A stretch of 5,533 nt of DNA from Candidatus Hydrogenedentota bacterium (lineage in GTDB: Bacteria; Hydrogenedentota; Hydrogenedentia; Hydrogenedentales; CAITNO01): NCBI GenBank assembly GCA_007124105.1, contig SLFT01000379.1, positions 1-5,533 of the forward strand, written 5' to 3'. The notes beneath the pieces were generated by a model. The model searched no databases and was not told where the DNA came from. It saw only the letters and a program-made list of their open reading frames with translations. Numbering within the stretch: the stretch's first letter is position 1; the number at the start of each line of letters is the position of its first letter. The position numbers were made by a program, and so were the translations under genes. Positions 5,530 to 5,533 of the stretch are shown here, piece by piece.

Positions 5530-5533
5530 GAAC

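Overview
The window reads as an accessory segment of an uncultured or little-studied Gram-negative-type bacterium of moderate GC. A large secreted sugar-hydrolase-like protein with a classic signal peptide sits beside small orphan genes and two toxin-antitoxin-like PIN modules. That mix is typical of Planctomycetota, Lentisphaerota or Hydrogenedentota genomes. The phylum is a guess from style only; no ribosomal or marker gene is present.

Layout. (1) Positions 1-480, minus strand: a gene start coding for the N-terminal half of an NmrA-like NAD(P)-binding Rossmann protein. Its family resemblance stops at about residue 74. Beyond that point the minus strand holds protein-like sequence in other frames that runs off the window edge, so this looks like a broken or rearranged locus. 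(2) Positions 481-824: a divergent intergenic region. (3) Positions 825-3227, plus strand: an 800-residue exported protein resembling a TIM-barrel glycoside hydrolase, with an excellent Shine-Dalgarno site. (4) Positions 3228-3465: non-coding, with an unusual purine-rich tract. (5) Positions 3466-3804, plus strand: a small four-helix membrane protein of unknown function. (6) Positions 3805-3922: a gap between converging genes containing a perfect GC-rich hairpin. (7) Positions 3923-4578, minus strand: a two-gene module with a PIN-domain protein, frameshifted at a T6 run, followed by a 58-residue partner ORF. (8) Positions 4579-4849: the divergent control region, with a near-consensus promoter and three copies of AAATGTCA. 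(9) Positions 4850-5529, plus strand: an intact VapBC-type module with a 4-nt ATGA overlap.

How the parts relate. The two PIN modules lie back to back and are transcribed away from a shared 271-bp region. The first seems to start on a leaderless or nearly leaderless transcript. The glycoside-hydrolase-like gene stands alone, with no transporter, regulator or sulfatase beside it here, so its substrate cannot be inferred. I see no CRISPR array, complete tRNA, rRNA or intact transposase. The most interesting parts are the hidden 58-residue partner gene, the frameshifted PIN gene, the repeat-bearing divergent promoter region, and the unassigned hydrolase-like protein.
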